Below, piece after piece: positions 7,274-18,700 of a stretch of 64,000 nucleotides of DNA (within the stretch, counting starts at the first letter, position 1; each line of letters begins with the position of its first letter). The notes below the pieces were generated by a model. It was not told the DNA's origin and searched no databases. It was given only the letters and a program-made list of their open reading frames with translations. The translations under genes and the position numbers were made by a program. Source of the stretch: Treponema pectinovorum (lineage in GTDB: Bacteria > Spirochaetota > Spirochaetia > Treponematales > Treponemataceae); the NCBI RefSeq assembly GCF_900497595.1, contig NZ_UFQO01000001.1, positions 186,001-250,000 of the forward strand, in the 5' to 3' direction.

Positions 7274-8431
7274 ATGAGAGCGACTTTTGCAAGAATACAC
7301 TTGGAAAATTTAAGGCACAATATAAATTATATAAGAACAAAGATAAAACCTTCCGCAAAGATGTGCATAACGGTAAAAGCGGATGCTTATGGGCACGGAG
7401 CTGTTGAATGTGCAAGAGTTGCTGTTGAATGCGGTGTTGATTTTCTGGCTGTTGCCACGGTTTTAGAAGGCATTGAGTTAAGAAAAGCGGGCATTGATGT
7501 TCCAATTTTTCTTTTTAGCCTCTGCCAAAAAGAAGAAATAAAAGATGTCGTTCTAAACAGACTTACGCCTTTTATTTTTGATGATGAATACTTTGAACTT
7601 TTTGCCGAAGAATGCAAAAAACTTGAAATAACAAATTTTCCTGTTCATCTTGCAGTGGATACGGGAATGGGAAGGCTTGGATGCTTACCAGAACAGGCAG
7701 CAGATAAAGCTCAAAAGATTTTAGATACTGGTGTCTTAAAACTTGAAGGAATGTGTACTCACTTTGCTGTTGCAGATTCTCTAAAAAAAAGCGACATAAA
7801 ATACACAAAATTTCAGTTTGAAAATTTTTTGCGTGCGATAGATTTTGTAAAAGCCAAAGGTATAAATCCTGGAATAAGACACTGTGCAAATTCTGCAATC
7901 ACTCTCGCTTTTCCTGATATGCACCTTGATATGTGTCGCTCTGGAATTACGGTTTACGGTTATTATCCTGGAGATTTTACTAAAAAATATTTTGAAAAAT
8001 CTGGGGAAAAGGTATTTTTAAAGCCTGTAATGGAGCTTGTTTCTAAAATACTTTCAATCCGCGATTTTGAAGAGGGGCGCGCAGTTTCGTATGGAAGGCT
8101 CTGGTATTCTAAACAAAAAACAAAGATTGCAGTTCTTCCCATTGGCTATGCAGACGGACTATTTAGAAGGTTTAACGAGATAAAGGGCGGACTTAAAGTT
8201 TGCATAAAATCAAAACCTTATTCAATTCGCGGAAGAATATGCATGGATCAGTGTATGGTCGACATTGCAGACGGAAATGGAATAAATCGATTTGATGAGG
8301 CTGTTATCTTCGGTGCAAAAGAAAATGGAGCGTATTTTTCTGCCCAGGAACTTGCAGATTTAACTGGAACTATAAGCTACGAAATTACCTGCGGAATTTC
8401 AAAACGAGTTCCAAGGATTTTTGTAAATTGA
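7274..8431 (+). CDS. alr: Alanine racemase
   Basis: PLP enzyme interconverting L- and D-alanine, supplying D-Ala for peptidoglycan. The PLP lysine is Lys35 in ITVKADAYGHG, and the second active-site tyrosine is probably in AVSYGRLW near residue 275. GYADG (about 293-297) and RGRICMDQCMVD are conserved C-terminal motifs. The length of 385 aa is typical. Translation starts at ATG 7274 without a ribosome-binding site. It is divergent from a lipoprotein gene and convergent, by 14 nt, with folC. Confidence 0.95.
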   Translation: MRATFARIHLENLRHNINYIRTKIKPSAKMCITVKADAYGHGAVECARVAVECGVDFLAVATVLEGIELRKAGIDVPIFLFSLCQKEEIKDVVLNRLTPFIFDDEYFELFAEECKKLEITNFPVHLAVDTGMGRLGCLPEQAADKAQKILDTGVLKLEGMCTHFAVADSLKKSDIKYTKFQFENFLRAIDFVKAKGINPGIRHCANSAITLAFPDMHLDMCRSGITVYGYYPGDFTKKYFEKSGEKVFLKPVMELVSKILSIRDFEEGRAVSYGRLWYSKQKTKIAVLPIGYADGLFRRFNEIKGGLKVCIKSKPYSIRGRICMDQCMVDIADGNGINRFDEAVIFGAKENGAYFSAQELADLTGTISYEITCGISKRVPRIFVN

Positions 8432-8445
8432 GGTTGCTTTAAATT

Positions 8446-9906
8446 TTACGATAAGTCTTCGTAAAGATTTTTGATGTATTTTTTTACTTCTGCCACAAGA
8501 TAAAATGAACCTGTAACTAAAAGCGCTGACTTGTCGTTTTTACTTTGTTCGATTGCATTTTTTATCTGCTGTATGTAATTCGAATCTGAATGGAATTTTA
8601 TTCCTTTTGAAGAAAATGCGTTTTCAACCTTTTTTAAATCCGATTTTTTTACAGTTCCTGGTATCGTTAAAAATATTTTCCCTGAAAAACCTTTAAAAAG
8701 TTCTGCAATTTCGTCGATTTTTTTATCTTCTGCACAAGCAAAAAGAAGATTTTTTACATTGAGTTTTGCCTCTTCTATCGTTTTTAAAGTAAAGGCAACG
8801 CTTCGAGGAGTGTGCGCTCCATCTAAAATTATAAAAGGAAGCTCTTTAAAAATTTTTTGCGTGTCTAAAATCTCAAAGCGACCAGGGAGGCTCGCTTTTT
8901 CAAGTCCTTTTTCTATAGTTGATTCTGGAATTTCTGGAAAAGCGAGTTTTACGGCGATTGCCGCCAAGGCTGCATTTTCCGCTTGAAAATCTCCCAAAAG
9001 TTTTAAATCGGCCTTTAACGGCCTTGCAAAAATTTTTGAATCAATTTGTGTTTTCATTTTTAAAAGGGGAAAGCTTTTTTTCGAAGCTGTGTTTATATCC
9101 GGACAATCAGATTTATTTTCATCTGAAACTACGTGAATTTTCATGCTTATATTTGAGCAGATTTCATCTATAAAAAATATGGGCGCGTTTTTTTCTTTTG
9201 CAATTTTTTTAAATACTTCTTTTACGGATTGCTTTTGTTTTGCAATCACAACTGGGGTGTTTTCTTTTATTATTCCACCTTTTTCTTGGGCGATTTTTTC
9301 TACAGTGTCTCCAAGGTATTCTGTATGCTCAAGTTCTATAGGGCCTATGCAGCAGACTTTTGGCTTTATCACATTTGTTGCGTCGAGCCTTCCTCCAAGT
9401 CCAACTTCAAAAATTGCACATTCAACCTTTGCTTTTCTAAAGCACAAAAACGAATAAAGCGTTACAAGTTCAAACCAGGTTATCGGACGGTTTTTTAAAA
9501 ATTCTACAGATTCAGCATTTTCTACAAGCGAAACGAGTTCTTCCGCCGCTTCTTCATAAACTTCTTGGCTAAAAAATTTTTGATTTTCTGTTATTCGCTC
9601 TAAAAAGTTTAGTATGTGTGGCGAAGTGTAAAGTCCAGTCCTGATGTTTGCCTGTTCGAGTATCGAAGCGATAAAAGCCGAAGTTGAACCTTTTCCCTTT
9701 GAGCCTGCAACGTGAAAAGTCTTGCAGAAAAGATTTGCACGGTCTGCCTTTTTTGAAAAATATTCCATTGTATCAAGCCAGAACATATTTTTTTGTGGGA
9801 ATTTTTCAAAGTTTAAAAACGAATTAAGCCAGTTTTCAAATTCTTTAATTTTGGACGAACAAAAAACATCTTCTTCATTCTGGATAAAACTATCATTTTT
9901 ATTCAT
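8446..9906 (-). CDS. folC: Folylpolyglutamate / dihydrofolate synthase
   Basis: ATP-dependent ligase of the Mur-ligase family that adds glutamate to folates and, in bifunctional versions, to dihydropteroate. The P-loop GSKGKGSTS is at residues 68-76, followed by GLYTSPHIL, the FolC signature, and FEVGLGGRLDATN near 170. DGAHTPRS marks the C-terminal domain. The frame runs up to 9936, but GAGGCGTGAG sits directly before ATG 9906, giving 486 aa. This is somewhat longer than usual because of extra residues around 270-300. Whether it is mono- or bifunctional cannot be read from the sequence. Confidence 0.9.
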   Translation of the reverse strand: MNKNDSFIQNEEDVFCSSKIKEFENWLNSFLNFEKFPQKNMFWLDTMEYFSKKADRANLFCKTFHVAGSKGKGSTSAFIASILEQANIRTGLYTSPHILNFLERITENQKFFSQEVYEEAAEELVSLVENAESVEFLKNRPITWFELVTLYSFLCFRKAKVECAIFEVGLGGRLDATNVIKPKVCCIGPIELEHTEYLGDTVEKIAQEKGGIIKENTPVVIAKQKQSVKEVFKKIAKEKNAPIFFIDEICSNISMKIHVVSDENKSDCPDINTASKKSFPLLKMKTQIDSKIFARPLKADLKLLGDFQAENAALAAIAVKLAFPEIPESTIEKGLEKASLPGRFEILDTQKIFKELPFIILDGAHTPRSVAFTLKTIEEAKLNVKNLLFACAEDKKIDEIAELFKGFSGKIFLTIPGTVKKSDLKKVENAFSSKGIKFHSDSNYIQQIKNAIEQSKNDKSALLVTGSFYLVAEVKKYIKNLYEDLS

Positions 9907-10027
9907 CTCACGCCTCTTTTTTTTACTAATATGCAATAAATTTGCCCGCTTGAAAATACGATGATAAAATTTCCAGCATAATCGTGATAATCAAAATATT
10001 TTATCAAAACGATTTGGGAGTATTTTT

Positions 10028-11578
10028 ATGAAAAAAAATTTAAAAATTGCAATCATCGCTATCGGTGTTATCTGCTGTTCTTTTATTTTTACGAGTGCAA
10101 AAAAGCCAAAACTCACAAAAATTACTATGTGGTATGGAGGAACTGTAAGTGAAGCTGGAGAGCCTCCTGCCGACTGGATTGCCTACGATATAATTCGGGA
10201 AAAACTGGGCATAGATTTAAAACTTACGATGCTCCCTTCAAACGAAAATGACAGGGATGTTAAGTTAAATGCAGCGGCCGCTTCAAAATCTCTTCCAGAT
10301 GTCTTTACTGTAAACCGTGAACCGTGGCTAAATATGATAAACAACAAAATGCTCGCTTCTGTTGACGATATGTACGAAAAAATGCCACATAGAACCAGCG
10401 TTATGTATGATAAATATGCAAAGTCGTATACGAGTGTCAACGGAGTTTCTTACGGTTTGGCAAGTCCAGGCTCTATTCCGAGAAACGAAGGTTTGTGCAT
10501 ACGAAAAGACTGGCTTGATAAACTCGGTCTTCCAGTTCCTGTAACTTTGGATGATTTTGTAAAAGTGATGAAAGCCTTTACCTTTGATGACCCAGACGGA
10601 AACGGCAAGGACGACACCTATGGTTTTGGCGCCTTTGTAGAAGTATATCCGCATCAAGAGGGATTTGGTAGAAGATTTGAGCCGATAATGGGTGCTTTTG
10701 GAGTTGAAGGAACGTGGTCTATGTCAAAAGAACATCCAGGTTTAAATGTTTTACGCCCTGAATATTACGAAGCGGTTGAATTCATAAAAAAACTCTGCGA
10801 TGAAAAAGTTATAGATCCAAACTGGCTTGTCTACAGAAAAGACGATTTTAGGGCGAGCTGGAAGCAGGGAAAATTCGGTTGCATGAGAGAGCAAAACGCA
10901 GCCCTCGCAGCAGAAAGCAATTACGAGCCTTTTGATAAAAATTTTCCAAATGGTGAATGGATTGTAATAGAACCACCTGTAGGACCACGCGGAGAAAAAT
11001 CAACTGGGTGTTGGATTCAAGGATTTAGGATAACTGCAATAAGTGCAAACGCAGAAAAAAAGAAGGACGCGATTGCAAGGCTTTTTGAATGGATGAGCAG
11101 CGACGAAGGATATTATCTTTTGGGCTGGGGACAAAAAGGCGTAAACTATGTTTTGGATGAAAACGGTGTTCCTGTTACAAAGGGACTTCCAGATCCAAAA
11201 AAAGGCTTTACAAAACCTGCGAATCAAAAGTTTACACAGCTTAGAGCGTATGTATTTTTTAATGGAGATATAGAGCTTTATTCGCGCTATCCTACATACA
11301 AAGCGCCTTATTCAGGAAAAACTATGTCCGCTCTCGACGTTTTAAAAAAGATGGATAGCCTTTCCTATACTCCTGCTGTAGGAAGCGATGCAATGCCTTT
11401 GCCAGATGCTGACATAAAAAGATTTTACGAGCAGGGAATTATTGAGTTTGTTACAGGAAAAAGAGCGATGACGAGAGATTCATGGAACGAATTTATTGAA
11501 CAATTTAAGAAAATCGGTGGAAAGAGTTGGAATGATGCAGGCGTAAGATACGCTAAAGAGAATCAACTTCTTTGGTAA
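10028..11578 (+). CDS. Extracellular solute-binding protein (ABC importer type), orphan
   Basis: Secreted 516-aa binding protein related to LipO-type and other family-1 solute-binding proteins of ABC importers for sugars or oligosaccharides. The N-terminus is hydrophobic with Cys16-Cys17, compatible with lipid anchoring. The first mature strand (KLTKITMWYGGTVSE) and the LPDVFTVN motif near 95 are typical, as is the DPDGNGKDDTYGF segment near 185. No permease or ATPase gene lies nearby, so its partners must be encoded elsewhere. GGGAG precedes ATG 10028. TGATAAAAT/ATTTTATCA (9962-9970, 9998-10006) is a perfect 9-bp inverted repeat in the leader that could be an operator. The ligand is unknown. 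Confidence 0.8.
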   Translation: MKKNLKIAIIAIGVICCSFIFTSAKKPKLTKITMWYGGTVSEAGEPPADWIAYDIIREKLGIDLKLTMLPSNENDRDVKLNAAAASKSLPDVFTVNREPWLNMINNKMLASVDDMYEKMPHRTSVMYDKYAKSYTSVNGVSYGLASPGSIPRNEGLCIRKDWLDKLGLPVPVTLDDFVKVMKAFTFDDPDGNGKDDTYGFGAFVEVYPHQEGFGRRFEPIMGAFGVEGTWSMSKEHPGLNVLRPEYYEAVEFIKKLCDEKVIDPNWLVYRKDDFRASWKQGKFGCMREQNAALAAESNYEPFDKNFPNGEWIVIEPPVGPRGEKSTGCWIQGFRITAISANAEKKKDAIARLFEWMSSDEGYYLLGWGQKGVNYVLDENGVPVTKGLPDPKKGFTKPANQKFTQLRAYVFFNGDIELYSRYPTYKAPYSGKTMSALDVLKKMDSLSYTPAVGSDAMPLPDADIKRFYEQGIIEFVTGKRAMTRDSWNEFIEQFKKIGGKSWNDAGVRYAKENQLLW

Positions 11579-11624
11579 ATATTCCCATTAAGTTTTCACA
11601 GTAAATTCCTGAATCCGTTTTGAA

Positions 11625-11653
11625 TTGAAGCGGAAAGGTTATTTTTGTATAAT
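11625..11653 (+). promoter_or_regulatory. Promoter of trpS
   Basis: TTGAAG (11625-11630), 17 nt spacer, TATAAT (11648-11653). The predicted start lands at the first base of the hairpin 11659-11682. Confidence 0.75.
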
Positions 11654-11658
11654 TTAGA

Positions 11659-11693
11659 GGTTGGCAATTTTTTTTGCCAGCCTTATTTTTTTT
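11659..11693 (+). terminator. Hairpin plus T-run in the trpS leader
   Basis: GGTTGGCAA (11659-11667) pairs with TTGCCAGCC (11674-11682), followed by TTATTTTTTTT. It would stop read-through from the upstream gene, but it also forms the very 5' end of the trpS transcript. Confidence 0.7.
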
Positions 11694-11706
11694 GACAGGA
11701 ACAAAA

Positions 11707-12807
11707 ATGGCTCAAATCCAAGAATCTTTTGTAGAAGAATCAAATGCTGAAAAAATACTTGCAGAAGCGGTAAAAAAATCAGAAGAAATTGAAAAAGACA
11801 TTGCAATAAATCCTAAAAAATACAAGGTTTTAACAGGTGATCGCCCTACAGGAAGGCTCCACATAGGACATTACTTTGGCTCGTTGAAAAATCGCGTAAG
11901 GCTTTCTAAAATGGGCGTTCCGACTATGATTTTGATTGCAGATTATCAGGTTTTAACGGATCACGATGCCTTTGAAAGCATAAGCCAAAATACAAAACAA
12001 CTCGTAATAGACTATCTTGCAGCAGGAATTGAGGTTAGCGACGATGTTTTTATCTATCCGCACAGCCATGTTCCAGAAGCGAATCAACTTATGATTCCTT
12101 TTTTGACGCTTGTTTCCAGTGCAGAATTGGATAGAAATCCAACAGTTAAGGATGAAATTCTAAAATCAGGAATGAAGTCTGTAAATGCGGGAATGCTCAC
12201 TTATCCTGTTCACCAAGCGGTTGATATTCTTTTTTGCAAGGGCAATGTTGTTCCTGTTGGAAAAGACCAGCTTCCTCATCTGGAAGTTGCAAGGCTTATC
12301 GCAAAGCGCTTTAATAAAAAATTTTCTCCTGAAAAACCGATTTTCCCTGAACCGCACGCCTTGCTTTCAAAAACACCTATGATTTTGGGGCTCGACGGTG
12401 CAAGCAAGATGTCTAAATCGCTTGGAAACACGATAATGCTTTGTGCAACAGAAGATGAAACAGCAAAGGCTATAAAAAAAGCAAAGACAGATCAGGAGCG
12501 CCACATCACTTATGAGCCAGAAACTCGCCCAGAAGTTGCAAATCTATTGAGGATAATTTCCCTTTGTACAGGAGAAGAGCCACAAGCGATTGCCGAGCGC
12601 ATAGGAGATGGCGGAGGCGGAATGCTAAAAAATACACTTACAGAAGTCTTAAATGAAGAATTGCGTCCACTTCGCCAAAAAAGAGCAGAACTTGAAAAAG
12701 ATGAAACTTACATCAAAAAAGTTCTTAACGACGGAGTTTTTAAAGCAAGACAAATTGCAAGCAAAACACTCGAAGAAGTTAGAACTGCAATGAATATGAA
12801 TATCTAA
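11707..12807 (+). CDS. trpS: Tryptophanyl-tRNA synthetase
   Basis: Class I aminoacyl-tRNA synthetase charging tRNA-Trp. HIGH is at residues 52-55 in GRLHIGHYFGSL and KMSKS at 234-238. An N-terminal helix of about 38 residues, rich in Glu and Lys, precedes the catalytic core and makes the protein (366 aa) longer than the usual 330-345. The frame opens at 11674 inside a hairpin; ATG 11707 with ACAGGA upstream is preferred. The leader has a strong promoter followed at once by a terminator-like hairpin. I see no T-box consensus. Confidence 0.94.
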   Translation: MAQIQESFVEESNAEKILAEAVKKSEEIEKDIAINPKKYKVLTGDRPTGRLHIGHYFGSLKNRVRLSKMGVPTMILIADYQVLTDHDAFESISQNTKQLVIDYLAAGIEVSDDVFIYPHSHVPEANQLMIPFLTLVSSAELDRNPTVKDEILKSGMKSVNAGMLTYPVHQAVDILFCKGNVVPVGKDQLPHLEVARLIAKRFNKKFSPEKPIFPEPHALLSKTPMILGLDGASKMSKSLGNTIMLCATEDETAKAIKKAKTDQERHITYEPETRPEVANLLRIISLCTGEEPQAIAERIGDGGGGMLKNTLTEVLNEELRPLRQKRAELEKDETYIKKVLNDGVFKARQIASKTLEEVRTAMNMNI

Positions 12808-12838
12808 AATTTAAATCAGTAAAATATCGAGAACGAAT

Positions 12839-15745
12839 TTGGAAGAAAAAAAAATTAACGCAATAAACAAAGTAGAAGGCGAAAAAATTGTAATTCGCGG
12901 AGCGCGCGAGCATAATCTTAAAAACATAAATGTGGAAATTCCGCGCAACAAGCTCGTCGTAATTTCTGGGCTTTCTGGTTCTGGAAAATCCTCATTGGCT
13001 TTTGACACGCTTTTTGCAGAAGGTCAAAGGCGATATATGGAATCCCTTTCTTCCTATGCACGCCAGTTTTTAGGCAGCATGGATAAACCAGATGTCGATT
13101 TAATCGAAGGGCTTTCGCCTGCAATTTCAATCGAACAGAAGACCACTCACAACAATCCCCGCTCTACAGTTGGAACCGTTACAGAGATTTACGATTATTA
13201 CAGGCTTTTGTTTGCAAGAATTGGTCATGCTCATTGTCCAAATTGCGGAAGGGAAATAAAAGAGCAGTCAGACGACCAGATAATCAATTCGATATTGAGT
13301 TGGGGAGAAGGAACAAAGATAACGCTTTTGGCTCCTGTAATTCACGGGAAAAAAGGCGAACATCAAAAAATCATAGAAGACGCTCAAAATTCTGGCTTTG
13401 TTCGCGCAAGAATTGACGGTCTTATGGTTGAACTTTCAGATTCCATAAAACTCGACAAGCAAAAAAAACACAGCATAGAAATCGTCGTTGACAGAATCGT
13501 TTTAAAAGATGATATAAGAAAAAGACTTGCAGAATCTGTAGAAACGGCTTTAAAAACTTCAAATGGAATTTTAATTGTCCTAAAAAGGATAGAAGACACC
13601 AGCGAAAAAGGTTTTAAAGAGGAAGAGGTATTTTTCTCGCAAAAAAATTCCTGCCCAGACTGCGGAATCTCTATTCCAGAATTGCAGCCAAGGCTTTTTT
13701 CATTTAACAATCCGTTTGGTGCTTGTCCTGAATGTACTGGCATCGGCGAAAAAATGGAATGGGATGAAAAAAAGATTATGCCTGATTCTTCCCTAAGTTT
13801 TAACAAGGGAGTTTTTCCGTTTTTTAACCCAGACAGCGAATGGAATGCAGCGATGTTTGGAGCAATTGCACAGGCAAATGGCTGGACTTTAGACACTCCT
13901 ATAAAGGATTTGACAAAAAAGCAATTTTCTTCGCTTTGGAATGGAGATTTAACAAAGAATATCCGTTGGATTTATAAAAAGCAAAGCGGCGAAGGATTTT
14001 CTGAATATAATAGGCCTTGGATTGGTGTGCTTGCAGAGATGAAAAGGCGACACAATGAGGCATGGGGCGAAGCTCAGAGAGTGCGCATGGAAGAAAAATA
14101 CATGTCTGTTTCTGAGTGTTCAAGTTGCCATGGAAAAAGGCTTAGAAAAGAAGCGCTCGGAGTTACGATTGGCAATAAGAACATAATTGAACTGTGCGAT
14201 TTTAGCGTTGCAGAAAGTCTTGCTTTTTTTGAAAACATAAAACTTTCTAAAACCGAAGAATTGATTGCAGGTCAGCTTTTTAAAGAGATAAAATCTCGTC
14301 TGAACTTTTTAAAAAATGTCGGGCTCGATTATCTTACTTTGAGCCGCTCAGCAGGAACTTTGTCTGGTGGCGAAGCGCAGAGAATCCGACTTGCAACACA
14401 GATTGGCTCTGGTCTTACTGGTGTTATGTATATTTTGGATGAGCCTAGCATCGGGCTTCATCAGCGTGATAATGAACGCTTGATAAACACCTTGACCTAT
14501 CTTAGAGATTTAAAAAATACCGTTATAGTTGTTGAGCACGATGAACAGACTTTGCGTACTGCCGATTGGGTTGTAGATATTGGACCTGGGGCTGGGGTTC
14601 ATGGTGGCAAAGTTATGGCAAGCGGCACACCGTTTCAGGTTATGCAGGTTGAAAACAGCATTACAGGTCAGTATCTTGCAGGAAAGATAAATATGACCCT
14701 TCCTTCTGTTCGCCGCAGCGGAAATTCAAACTTTATCTGCATAAACGGAGTTCGAGAACACAATCTAAAAAATATAAGCGTAAAAATACCATTGGGAACA
14801 TTCACCTGTATAACTGGCGTAAGCGGTTCAGGAAAATCAACCTTATTGAGCGATGTATTTTATCCTGTAGTTTCTAACGCATTGATGAGAACTCAATACA
14901 AAGCAGGACTTCACGACAGCGTAACAGGAATTGAAAATATCGACAAAGTTATAAATATAGACCAAAGTCCAATTGGACGTACTCCGCGTTCAAATCCTGT
15001 AACTTATGTTGGTGTTTTTGACGCAATAAGGGATTTATACAGCAGCCTTCCAGAGTCAAAATCTCACGGTTATACGCCAGGACGCTTTAGTTTTAATGTA
15101 AAAGGCGGAAGGTGCGAAAAATGTCAGGGTGCAGGAACTCTTACAATCGAAATGAATTTTTTGCCTGATGTTTTTATTCAGTGCGATGTTTGCCATGGGC
15201 ATCGTTTTAATCAGGAAACTTTGGACATTCGCTATAAAGGAAAAAACATTTCGGATGTGCTTGATATGACGATAGAAGAAGCTGCGGATTTTTTTGCTTC
15301 CATTCCACATGTATCGCGTAAGCTTGAAACTCTAAAAAATGTAGGTCTTGGATATATAAAACTCGGTCAGAGCGCTTTAACTCTTTCTGGGGGAGAAGCT
15401 CAAAGGGTAAAACTTGCAACAGAACTTGCACGTCCTTCAACAGGAAAAACTCTTTACATTTTGGACGAACCTACTACAGGACTCCATTTTGCTGATGTAA
15501 AGATTTTGATGGATGTTATTCAAAAACTTGTCGATAAAGGCAATTCCGTCGTCATGATAGAACACAACCTTGATGTTATAGCTCAAGCAGATTATATAAT
15601 CGATTTAGGTCCAGAAGGTGGCACAAGAGGTGGGCAGGTTGTAGATTTTGGAACTCCGGAAGAATTGGCAGAACGCTACGAAAAAACTGGCAGCTGGACT
15701 GGTAAATATATCAATCAAACCTTGAAAAGTTTGCGTGGAGAGTAG
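12839..15745 (+). CDS. uvrA: Excinuclease ABC subunit A
   Basis: DNA-damage recognition ATPase of nucleotide excision repair, acting with UvrB and UvrC. Two ABC modules are visible: Walker [10 protein letters not shown] near residue 43 and GVSGSGKST near 660, with two signature/Walker B sets ([12 protein letters not shown] and [12 protein letters not shown], each followed by LDEP). Zinc ligands occur as [22 protein letters not shown] and [16 protein letters not shown]. The length of 968 aa is close to typical. The N-terminal part ([13 protein letters not shown]) begins before any ATG, so TTG 12839 is the probable start; its ribosome-binding site is weak. Confidence 0.95.
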   Translation: MEEKKINAINKVEGEKIVIRGAREHNLKNINVEIPRNKLVVISGLSGSGKSSLAFDTLFAEGQRRYMESLSSYARQFLGSMDKPDVDLIEGLSPAISIEQKTTHNNPRSTVGTVTEIYDYYRLLFARIGHAHCPNCGREIKEQSDDQIINSILSWGEGTKITLLAPVIHGKKGEHQKIIEDAQNSGFVRARIDGLMVELSDSIKLDKQKKHSIEIVVDRIVLKDDIRKRLAESVETALKTSNGILIVLKRIEDTSEKGFKEEEVFFSQKNSCPDCGISIPELQPRLFSFNNPFGACPECTGIGEKMEWDEKKIMPDSSLSFNKGVFPFFNPDSEWNAAMFGAIAQANGWTLDTPIKDLTKKQFSSLWNGDLTKNIRWIYKKQSGEGFSEYNRPWIGVLAEMKRRHNEAWGEAQRVRMEEKYMSVSECSSCHGKRLRKEALGVTIGNKNIIELCDFSVAESLAFFENIKLSKTEELIAGQLFKEIKSRLNFLKNVGLDYLTLSRSAGTLSGGEAQRIRLATQIGSGLTGVMYILDEPSIGLHQRDNERLINTLTYLRDLKNTVIVVEHDEQTLRTADWVVDIGPGAGVHGGKVMASGTPFQVMQVENSITGQYLAGKINMTLPSVRRSGNSNFICINGVREHNLKNISVKIPLGTFTCITGVSGSGKSTLLSDVFYPVVSNALMRTQYKAGLHDSVTGIENIDKVINIDQSPIGRTPRSNPVTYVGVFDAIRDLYSSLPESKSHGYTPGRFSFNVKGGRCEKCQGAGTLTIEMNFLPDVFIQCDVCHGHRFNQETLDIRYKGKNISDVLDMTIEEAADFFASIPHVSRKLETLKNVGLGYIKLGQSALTLSGGEAQRVKLATELARPSTGKTLYILDEPTTGLHFADVKILMDVIQKLVDKGNSVVMIEHNLDVIAQADYIIDLGPEGGTRGGQVVDFGTPEELAERYEKTGSWTGKYINQTLKSLRGE

Positions 15746-15786
15746 AAAATAAATCGTTGTAATTTGAGGCCATAGATATTTAATCG

Positions 15787-18700
15787 ATGAAAAAAAGTTT
15801 TCTGCTTTTTACAGTTTTATTTTTCTCCTTTAATTTTTATCAGGCGGTTTTTGCAGCGGAAGGCGATAAAAACGAAACTTCAATAATAAGTATAGACTCG
15901 GCAGAAAGGTCAGAATATAAAAAAGACGAAGAATCCGATGGCGATATTATAGTACTTACCGGTTCTGTAAAGATTTCTGTTACCAAAGGAAACTCGAAAA
16001 CTACGATAACTGCCGACAAAGTCAATTACAATCGCTCTTCAGAAATGCTTTTTGCAGAAGGAAATGTAACTCTTGAACAGAGCAAGGGCTCATCTTCTGG
16101 TGGTGAAAAAATAAGTGCAAGAAGTTTACTCTTTAACACTTCCACTTTGGAAGGCGTATTTGATAACGGCAGGGCGGTTCAAACATCTTCCGATGCTATA
16201 AATCTTCCCTCTGGTTCAACCTTGATAGTTTCTAGCGACATCTTTGGTCGTGATTCAGGAGGAACGATTGCATTTAAAAATGGAGAATTGACTTTTTGCG
16301 ATGACGAAAATCCGCATTGGAAAATCAGAGCAAAGAGAATCTGGCTTTTGCCTGGCGGAGAATTTGCATTTTTGAGTGCGCTTTTGTATGTTGGGCGCAT
16401 TCCGCTTTTATATCTCCCAGCGTTTTACTATCCAAAAGATGAACTTATTTTTAATCCTGCTATGGGATACAAAAATCGCGAAGGATATTTCATAAATACG
16501 ACGACATATCTTTATGGTCGAAAACCAGCCGATGCCGCTTCCACAAGCGATGGAGATTCTAAAGACAAGGATAAGATAAATCTCTTTAGTTTTATGAAAA
16601 CAGGCTCTTTAAAAGAGCAGGTGAGGGAAGGTCTTGTTCTTCATAATTTAGATGATGATTACAGTGGCGATACGAAAAATCACGTAAAAATCATGGCAGA
16701 CTATTATTCTAATCTTGGAGCAATGGTTGGTAGCAACGTTGTTTTAAGTCCTTCTTCAATTTTTTCAACTTTTGAGTTTAATACAGAAGTGGGTTTTTCA
16801 AATACGATATTTAAAGATGGAAAAACCTATATTCCGTACAATTCAAAGGGCGACAAGGTTTTAGATAAATCCAATTTTATGGGGCTTGAATTGCCGTTTC
16901 GCTATCAGGCAAATCTAAAACTTGCAATTTCAAAACCATTTTCAATCTCGCTTTCTATGCCGCTTTATTCAGATCCGTATTTTAATTATGACTTTAACAA
17001 ACGCGCAGAAACGATGGACTGGATAGATTTTTTGATGTCTGGAGTAGACGATAGCGATAACACCACACAGACAACAGTTTCTTCTTTTACTTGGGCATTA
17101 AACGGTTCACATACTTTTTCGATTGCGGACTTTTTTAAGCCTTATATTTCTTCACTCAGTCTTTCAAGTTTTTCTTCTTCAATCGTCTATTCTTCACGAA
17201 ATGCAACATTAACAGGCAGAAGTGAATATTCAAACGATTCTTTATGGGCTACATATACTCCAGAACGGCAGTTTTATTTTCCAAGCCAGATAACTCCTCT
17301 AAAAGTTTCAGCAAGAATTGGAGGTACTATATTTCAATACCCCGCAGCAGCAACTACAAAAAAACAGACTACAAACCTTTCGCTTTTACTTCCAGAAGAT
17401 TTAAAGACAGAAGAAGATAAGAAAAAGGAGCAGGAACAAAAAGAACAAAAACAAAATCAAACCGATAGCGATAAAAAAGAATATTCTAAAGATGAAGAAA
17501 AACTTGCAGAAGAAAAGAATATCATTTTTGAGCAGACAGTTTTGCCTTCGATTGCAACTGTAAATGCAAGCACAAAATCTCTTAGCGGAATTAATTATAA
17601 ACTTTCGTATACCATAAGCCCCGAATTTTCATCGCAGCTTTCTTATTCTTCTTTAAAACTCAATGTTCCTGAAGATTTTGACTGGAAAACACTTCAGTCT
17701 ACATATATTCAGGTAAAATCTCCTACCGTTTTAACAAGCGTATTGGGCTATAAGGATAGTTTTCTTTCTCTAACGGACAGTTTTACCTTTAATCCTGTGT
17801 ATCAAAGTCATCCATATTTAAGCACGGACACCAATAAAGGCGGCTATTCAGAAAGTGCGGTAAATTCCATCAAGAAAGCTGACTACAGTGCAAAAAAACT
17901 TGATTTAACAAACACAAATGCGCTTTCTTTTAAACCCTTTTATTACACAGAATATTTTTCTGCAACGGCTTTAACCTGGAATACAAACGTAAAGATGATT
18001 CGCACAAAATACATAAGCGACGACGTAAATAATCCAGAGTGGGAATATCTTACTACAGATTTAACAGATGAAGACTGCGTTACAACTCACAATTTGAATA
18101 TGGTTTTAGCTGCAAAAGAAGGCGACTATTCGCAGCAACTTTCGCTTACGACAACGCTTCCGCCACAAGTTGACTCTTACAGCGGAATTTTTTCACTTGG
18201 CTTTCCTAATACGAGTTTTGCCGTTTCAACAGGAATAAAACAGAGAAGCTCAACCGACGAAACTTGGGTAAAACAAAATATATCGCAGACTTTGAGTGTA
18301 AAATTTTTTTCGGATAAATTGAATTTAAGTCAATCCTATGTTTACGATTGGGAAAAAGAAGAGCAGGATTCACTTAAGTTTTCATTGAGCGGTTACGGGG
18401 CACAACTTGCCTATACTATGAGTTACACGACAGATTACGAATTTGTCATAGACGGTACAAGACGAAAAGGTTGGCAATCAAGTTCCAACAAGAGATTTCA
18501 ACCTTATTCATTGAGTCTTGCCTATACAAATCCTTCTAAAACATTTAAATACTGGACACAGCGCATAAGTTGGAGTCCTTCGCTGTCGGCAAGCCTTGTA
18601 TACGACTTTGTTCGACCTACAAGCAGTTATTTTGTGTTTATTCCCAAAATTACATTTAAAGTTAATAACTTTTTGGATTTTTCATTTAGTGCAGAAAGCA

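Noticed and set aside
9962-10006. Inverted repeat TGATAAAAT/ATTTTATCA as a terminator
   Set aside because: The 27-nt loop and AT-only stem with no T-run make a terminator unlikely; mentioned only as a possible operator.
11581-11706. T-box leader for trpS
   Set aside because: The leader is too short and lacks the T-box consensus; only a simple hairpin is present.
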